Positions 60,493 to 64,000 of a stretch of 64,000 nucleotides of DNA are shown here, piece by piece. Every line of letters starts with the position of its first letter. Within the stretch, counting starts at the first letter, position 1. The DNA comes from Pseudobacteriovorax sp. (GTDB lineage: Bacteria; Bdellovibrionota_B; Oligoflexia; Oligoflexales; Oligoflexaceae): assembly GCA_013215145.1 (NCBI GenBank), contig JABSRP010000039.1:16006-80005 (forward strand), read 5' to 3'. Under the pieces are notes generated by a model that was not told the origin of the DNA, made no database searches, and saw nothing but the letters and a program-made list of their open reading frames with translations. The position numbers were made by a program, and so were the translations under genes.

Positions 60493-63311
60493 TGGAAGCT
60501 GGCTCCCTCAAAAACACTCTATTTGTCTATTTGCCACAATTACCAAAACTCGATGCCAAGAGGCGATGGGACACAGACCTACTCAGATTCAATTGCGAAA
60601 GTCGGCTTTTGGATTTCGAAGGCGATAAAGTCAATCCCACAGTATTAGACTCCTGTTCCCTTACCCAAGATGGACTGGTCTATCGGATTCAAATAAAACG
60701 CCCCTACGTGGACAAGAAACTACTCTCCGTGGAAGATATTATATATTCTTTGTCGGAGCTTGCTTCTTGTTCAGTCCAAGGAACCCTCTTAAAGAACTGT
60801 TTAAAACATCCTCAAGACATTAAGCGATCATTTAAACAGATTTCAAAGTATAGATTTGAGATCCACTTTCGAGAGAAAGTACCAGAAATCATGTCCATCT
60901 TGTCTACGGTTGAATCAAGTATTCATGGAGAAAATCATAAATACCATTCGGGGCCGTGGAAAATAGCTGAGATCAAAAAACAATCGATACAACTGAATTT
61001 GAACGAAGCTCACCCTAGAAGCCATGAAAGCATGTTTCAGTCGGTCATCATAAAACCTAGTACTGCGTTTTCTAAGCACCCTTCTGATGCTGCCTTTGTC
61101 ACTTGCGGGCCAGGCTTCACACATAGACAGAGTTTACGTCATTACCTGAGTGATACCGAACATCATAGTCTTGATTTCTATTTTTCATTCTTTTTTGTTT
61201 TATTTTCTGATGACACAGGAATCAGCCAAAGGTTCAAAAAAGCTTGTCATCGATTTATGAAAAAACCCAGCCCGTGGAAACGATCAATCATGACGGGCTT
61301 TTCGGACGAGACCAGCCCCTATCATGTTGCTTTTAGGCCCTTGATAAGTCGTGAGCATGACTCTAGTTATAAAAAGCTTAAGATCCATCTCGCCTTGGAA
61401 TTCGATTTACCAAAAGAACTTTTGGATGGGCTAAGATCTAGCTTGCTTGACGAAAACTTAGAGGTGATTTTTACTAATTCCCCCGACCAAAGTGATGGAG
61501 CTCTCTATTCCATGGATTCGTTTAGCCATATTGAATCCAGTAGTTTTATCAGTCGAATTTTAGACACCTTCGAATCCAATCGACTTTCTTCCTACTTCGA
61601 CTACACAAACCTCAAAAAATCGGCAAAAGAAGCAGATAAACGCAGACGAACGGCAAAGCTAAAACTTTTTGTTTCGGAAATCAGTCAAAACCCTCAATTT
61701 ATTCCTTTGTTGACTACAGCTCTTTGCTTGAATTCTAATCGCTACATCGAAATAAGAGATCGTACCGGACTAGATTTTTTATCTGTTAAGTCTTCTATTC
61801 AGGAAATCGAAAATGAGAATGCCCGTGAAGCTAGTCTGCGGGCTATAGGCTCAGCAGTTCAAATGTTTACCCACGATGTAAAAAAACCCTTTTCTATGAT
61901 AAAGAGTTTTATCAATCTCATTTCTCAGACAACAGACCCTATGAAAATCAAATCCCTTTCAGAAAAGCATCTACCGCAAATTGACAAAATTGTCGGTCGA
62001 GTGGAGGGTTTGATTTCTGACATCGCAGAGGTTGGAGTTGAGTCGAAGGTCTATAAGGAACCCAAGTCAATCCACGATATTCTTAGAGAATCGATAAGTG
62101 AGGTGGCGGTTCAGTTCGATGGCAAGCATCAAAAACTCGAGACATCCCTACGCCATCGGTATATGGTAGATGTAGATTTTTACAAGATGCAACGAGTCTT
62201 TGTGAATATTTTAAGTAATGCATTTCAGGCAGCGCCGAAAGATGCAAAAGTTTGGATTAGAACTTGGGATAAAGATGACAAACTAAAAGTTGTTATCGGT
62301 AACAGTGGATCTTTTATTCCGAAAGAAAAAATCAAAAAAATATTTGAGTCTTTTTATACCGAAGGAAAAAGGCATGGGACGGGACTTGGTCTTGCTATAG
62401 CAAAAAAAATCATTTTAGCTCACGACGGTAATATTGAATGCTTTTCATCGAAGGAATCAGGAACAGAATTTATTATTTCCATTCCTTGCCTCGCTCTACC
62501 AGACGAACCCGATAAACAATCTGACTTCAAGGCCCATCATGAGCTGGATATAAAATCCGCTGATCAGCCTTTAAGGGCAATTATCGCTGATGATAGTGAA
62601 GCCTACCTTGAGATTACAAGAGATTTACTCGAGGCCATGTCAGAACCAAAGGTTGAGGCGAGTTTTACTAACTCAGTTAAAAGTCTATTAAGTCTCGTCA
62701 GTGAAGCCCCCCTAGCCTATGATCTTATACTAGTTGATATTCACTTTGGCGACAATTCCCCTGATGGTTTTCAAGCTATTGATGCACTAAGAAAGCTGGG
62801 TACCAAGGCCGTCATATGCCTCCACTCAGACGCATCCATGCTTTCGTTTCAAAGGCGCGCATTAGAAGAAGGAGCAGATATTTTTTTACCAAAACCTCTT
62901 TCTTCCGTTCATATTCAGCAACTTTGGCGTTCGATTTTTTCTCAAGAGATTTTGACACCAAGTCGCAAGCGATTTGGTGATAAATTGTGGATTGTGGACG
63001 ATGATGCTTTCTACTTAGAAATCTGGCAGGAGTATCAGTCCGACGCAGAGGTGTTCTCAACGCCGGCAGATACACTAGCGGCGTTAGAAGATGCGGTGGA
63101 ACTGCCAAAGGTGATTGTGATTGACTATGTCTTTAAAAATTCCCCTATGGATGGCCCTAGTTTGGCCAAGAAGATTCGGAATCGATTCGGTACATCAATA
63201 TTACTATTTCTTTGCACAGATATGAAAACCGATATAGCTGATACGGTGTTTACGGGTCAACTACCTAAGGATCATAAGGCGGCTCTTGCGGCACTTAGCC
63301 GCTACATATGA
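60492..63311 (+). CDS. Fusion of a solute-binding-protein-like domain to a hybrid kinase with two receivers (HK3)
   Basis: The 939-residue protein has no signal peptide or convincing TM helix. Residues 1-425 resemble the family-5 binding proteins of the HK1/HK2 loci: GLVYRIQIKRPYVDKKLLSVEDI aligns with their VFKLKKGLKF/NSRDI segment and SGPWKIAEI with GPYKVDSF. A DHp domain follows with FTHDVKKPFSMIKSF (His461), then HATPase (HGTGLGLAIAKK), receiver 1 (Asp749, LVDIHF; LPKPL) and receiver 2 (Asp878, VIDYVF). It appears to be a cytoplasmic single-chain version of the two-gene SBP/kinase modules, probably sensing an intracellular ligand and acting on the sigma54 regulator encoded upstream. Confidence 0.85.
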   Translation: MEAGSLKNTLFVYLPQLPKLDAKRRWDTDLLRFNCESRLLDFEGDKVNPTVLDSCSLTQDGLVYRIQIKRPYVDKKLLSVEDIIYSLSELASCSVQGTLLKNCLKHPQDIKRSFKQISKYRFEIHFREKVPEIMSILSTVESSIHGENHKYHSGPWKIAEIKKQSIQLNLNEAHPRSHESMFQSVIIKPSTAFSKHPSDAAFVTCGPGFTHRQSLRHYLSDTEHHSLDFYFSFFFVLFSDDTGISQRFKKACHRFMKKPSPWKRSIMTGFSDETSPYHVAFRPLISREHDSSYKKLKIHLALEFDLPKELLDGLRSSLLDENLEVIFTNSPDQSDGALYSMDSFSHIESSSFISRILDTFESNRLSSYFDYTNLKKSAKEADKRRRTAKLKLFVSEISQNPQFIPLLTTALCLNSNRYIEIRDRTGLDFLSVKSSIQEIENENAREASLRAIGSAVQMFTHDVKKPFSMIKSFINLISQTTDPMKIKSLSEKHLPQIDKIVGRVEGLISDIAEVGVESKVYKEPKSIHDILRESISEVAVQFDGKHQKLETSLRHRYMVDVDFYKMQRVFVNILSNAFQAAPKDAKVWIRTWDKDDKLKVVIGNSGSFIPKEKIKKIFESFYTEGKRHGTGLGLAIAKKIILAHDGNIECFSSKESGTEFIISIPCLALPDEPDKQSDFKAHHELDIKSADQPLRAIIADDSEAYLEITRDLLEAMSEPKVEASFTNSVKSLLSLVSEAPLAYDLILVDIHFGDNSPDGFQAIDALRKLGTKAVICLHSDASMLSFQRRALEEGADIFLPKPLSSVHIQQLWRSIFSQEILTPSRKRFGDKLWIVDDDAFYLEIWQEYQSDAEVFSTPADTLAALEDAVELPKVIVIDYVFKNSPMDGPSLAKKIRNRFGTSILLFLCTDMKTDIADTVFTGQLPKDHKAALAALSRYI

Positions 63312-63413
63312 TTCTAAAACTGGTTCTGTTAATTGGACCTGATTCGAGAAAATGTCATTGGTTAGAATTTTGAATCTAGCTTATGTTGCCCCTCTTACAA
63401 AGGGGGGTAATAT

Positions 63414-64000
63414 ATGAACTGCATTCATTGCCGTAGTGCTCAGTTTATCATACGCAAAGGATTCTATACCAGACCAAGTGATGGCAAGAGATTTCAGCGT
63501 TATTATTGTAAAATCTGTAAAAAGCGCTTTTCTGAGAGAGTTTGGGCCATAGATTTTCGCTATCGAAAACGAAGGATATGCCAACTAGTCTTCCGCTCGT
63601 TAGCCAAAGGTGTTTCTCAGCGAACTTGTGCCTTTTTGCTTGACGTCACGCGAGCAACCATCGCCAGGCGTGTTGTGCGATTTGGGGAGATATGCGAGCA
63701 CAATCTAAATGTCTATCGTCAAACTCGCAAACTAGCCCATCAAGTGATGCTTGATGAGCTCGAAACATTTCTCCACACAAAGTGTAAGCCTCTTACAGTG
63801 CCTATTGCAGTCGAAGCTGGAACCCGAAAGGTTCTAGCATTAGGAGTCGGTTCCATAGCTGCAAAGGGTAAACTTGCTGAAATTTCTCGTAGAAAATATG
63901 GTCCACGTAAATGCCAGAGACGGCAACTACTTAATCAGCTTCTAAAAGACTTAAAGAATTGCACCCACAAAAAAACCGTCTTTCATACCGATAAAAGCCA
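63414..64000 (+). CDS. Zinc-ribbon DDE transposase, truncated by window end
   Basis: An open frame runs from ATG 63414 (AAGGGGGG 7 bases upstream) to the window end, 195 codons seen. The N-terminus is a zinc ribbon, CIHC...CKIC (about residues 3-34), then a helix-turn-helix region (SQRTCAFLLDVTRATIARRV). The start of an IS1/IS1595-like catalytic domain follows with MLDELETF (first acidic residue) and VFHTDKS (second). CCCCTCTTACAAAGGGG upstream may be part of the left end. Family assignment beyond IS1/IS1595-like is uncertain. Confidence 0.8.
   Translation, partial: MNCIHCRSAQFIIRKGFYTRPSDGKRFQRYYCKICKKRFSERVWAIDFRYRKRRICQLVFRSLAKGVSQRTCAFLLDVTRATIARRVVRFGEICEHNLNVYRQTRKLAHQVMLDELETFLHTKCKPLTVPIAVEAGTRKVLALGVGSIAAKGKLAEISRRKYGPRKCQRRQLLNQLLKDLKNCTHKKTVFHTDKS

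Noticed and set aside
1..64000. CRISPR arrays, tRNA or rRNA genes
   Set aside because: No regularly spaced repeats and no tRNA cloverleaf or rRNA-like stretch were recognised by eye; a covariance-model scan would be needed to exclude small RNAs.

Overview
The window looks like the chromosome of a Gram-negative, moderately AT-rich bacterium with many lipoproteins, secreted proteases and hybrid histidine kinases. A relative of Bdellovibrionota/Oligoflexia (Pseudobacteriovorax-like) is my best guess. This is inference from gene content and style; no 16S or other marker settles it. Only rpsD and the his genes are clear core genes.

Region 1 (about 1-22.2 kb) is accessory DNA, nearly all on the minus strand. 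It holds a decayed DDE transposase, an orphan lipoprotein, and a tightly packed six-gene operon of exported proteins that ends in a polymorphic-toxin-like protein (C-terminal deaminase-like domain) and a SUKH/SMI1-type immunity gene. Next come two signalling units, each pairing a family-5 solute-binding protein with a hybrid histidine kinase carrying two receiver domains. It ends with a small HTH gene and a tyrosine recombinase abutting the rpsD terminator. This layout suggests an integrated island whose right edge is at the 3' side of rpsD.

Region 2 (22.3-30.7 kb) has rpsD followed by envelope or secreted proteins: a TPR-like protein, an M23-like lipoprotein lacking one catalytic His, a trypsin-like lipoprotein, a large subtilisin-like lipoprotein with a PA domain, and an M14 carboxypeptidase.

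Region 3 (30.7-37.8 kb) is a compact histidine operon in the enterobacterial order hisG-D-(NB)-H-A-F-IE without hisC. It is led by a TrpR-family regulator gene whose upstream DNA contains a perfect palindrome. A REC protein with an H-box but no kinase domain follows.

Region 4 (37.8-42.7 kb) is a small catabolic cluster (glutamine-synthetase-like ligase, iron alcohol dehydrogenase, aldehyde dehydrogenase) with a divergent N-formylglutamate-amidohydrolase-like gene.

Region 5 (43.1-56.5 kb) is the most striking part. It is an overlapping six-gene operon bracketed by CapC/PgsC-like and CapB/PgsB-like poly-gamma-glutamate synthase proteins. Between them are a large exported beta-rich protein, a small exported putative hydrolase, a 1430-residue probable outer-membrane protein and an unknown 580-residue protein. 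I read it as a candidate Gram-negative system that makes and exports a poly-gamma-glutamate-like polymer.

Region 6 (56.5-64 kb) has two lipoproteins (one OmpA-like), two small unknown genes, and a sigma54-type response regulator followed by a stand-alone H-box protein. The next gene is a cytoplasmic kinase in which a solute-binding-protein-like domain is fused directly to the same kinase/2xREC module seen in region 1. A zinc-ribbon transposase runs off the end of the window.
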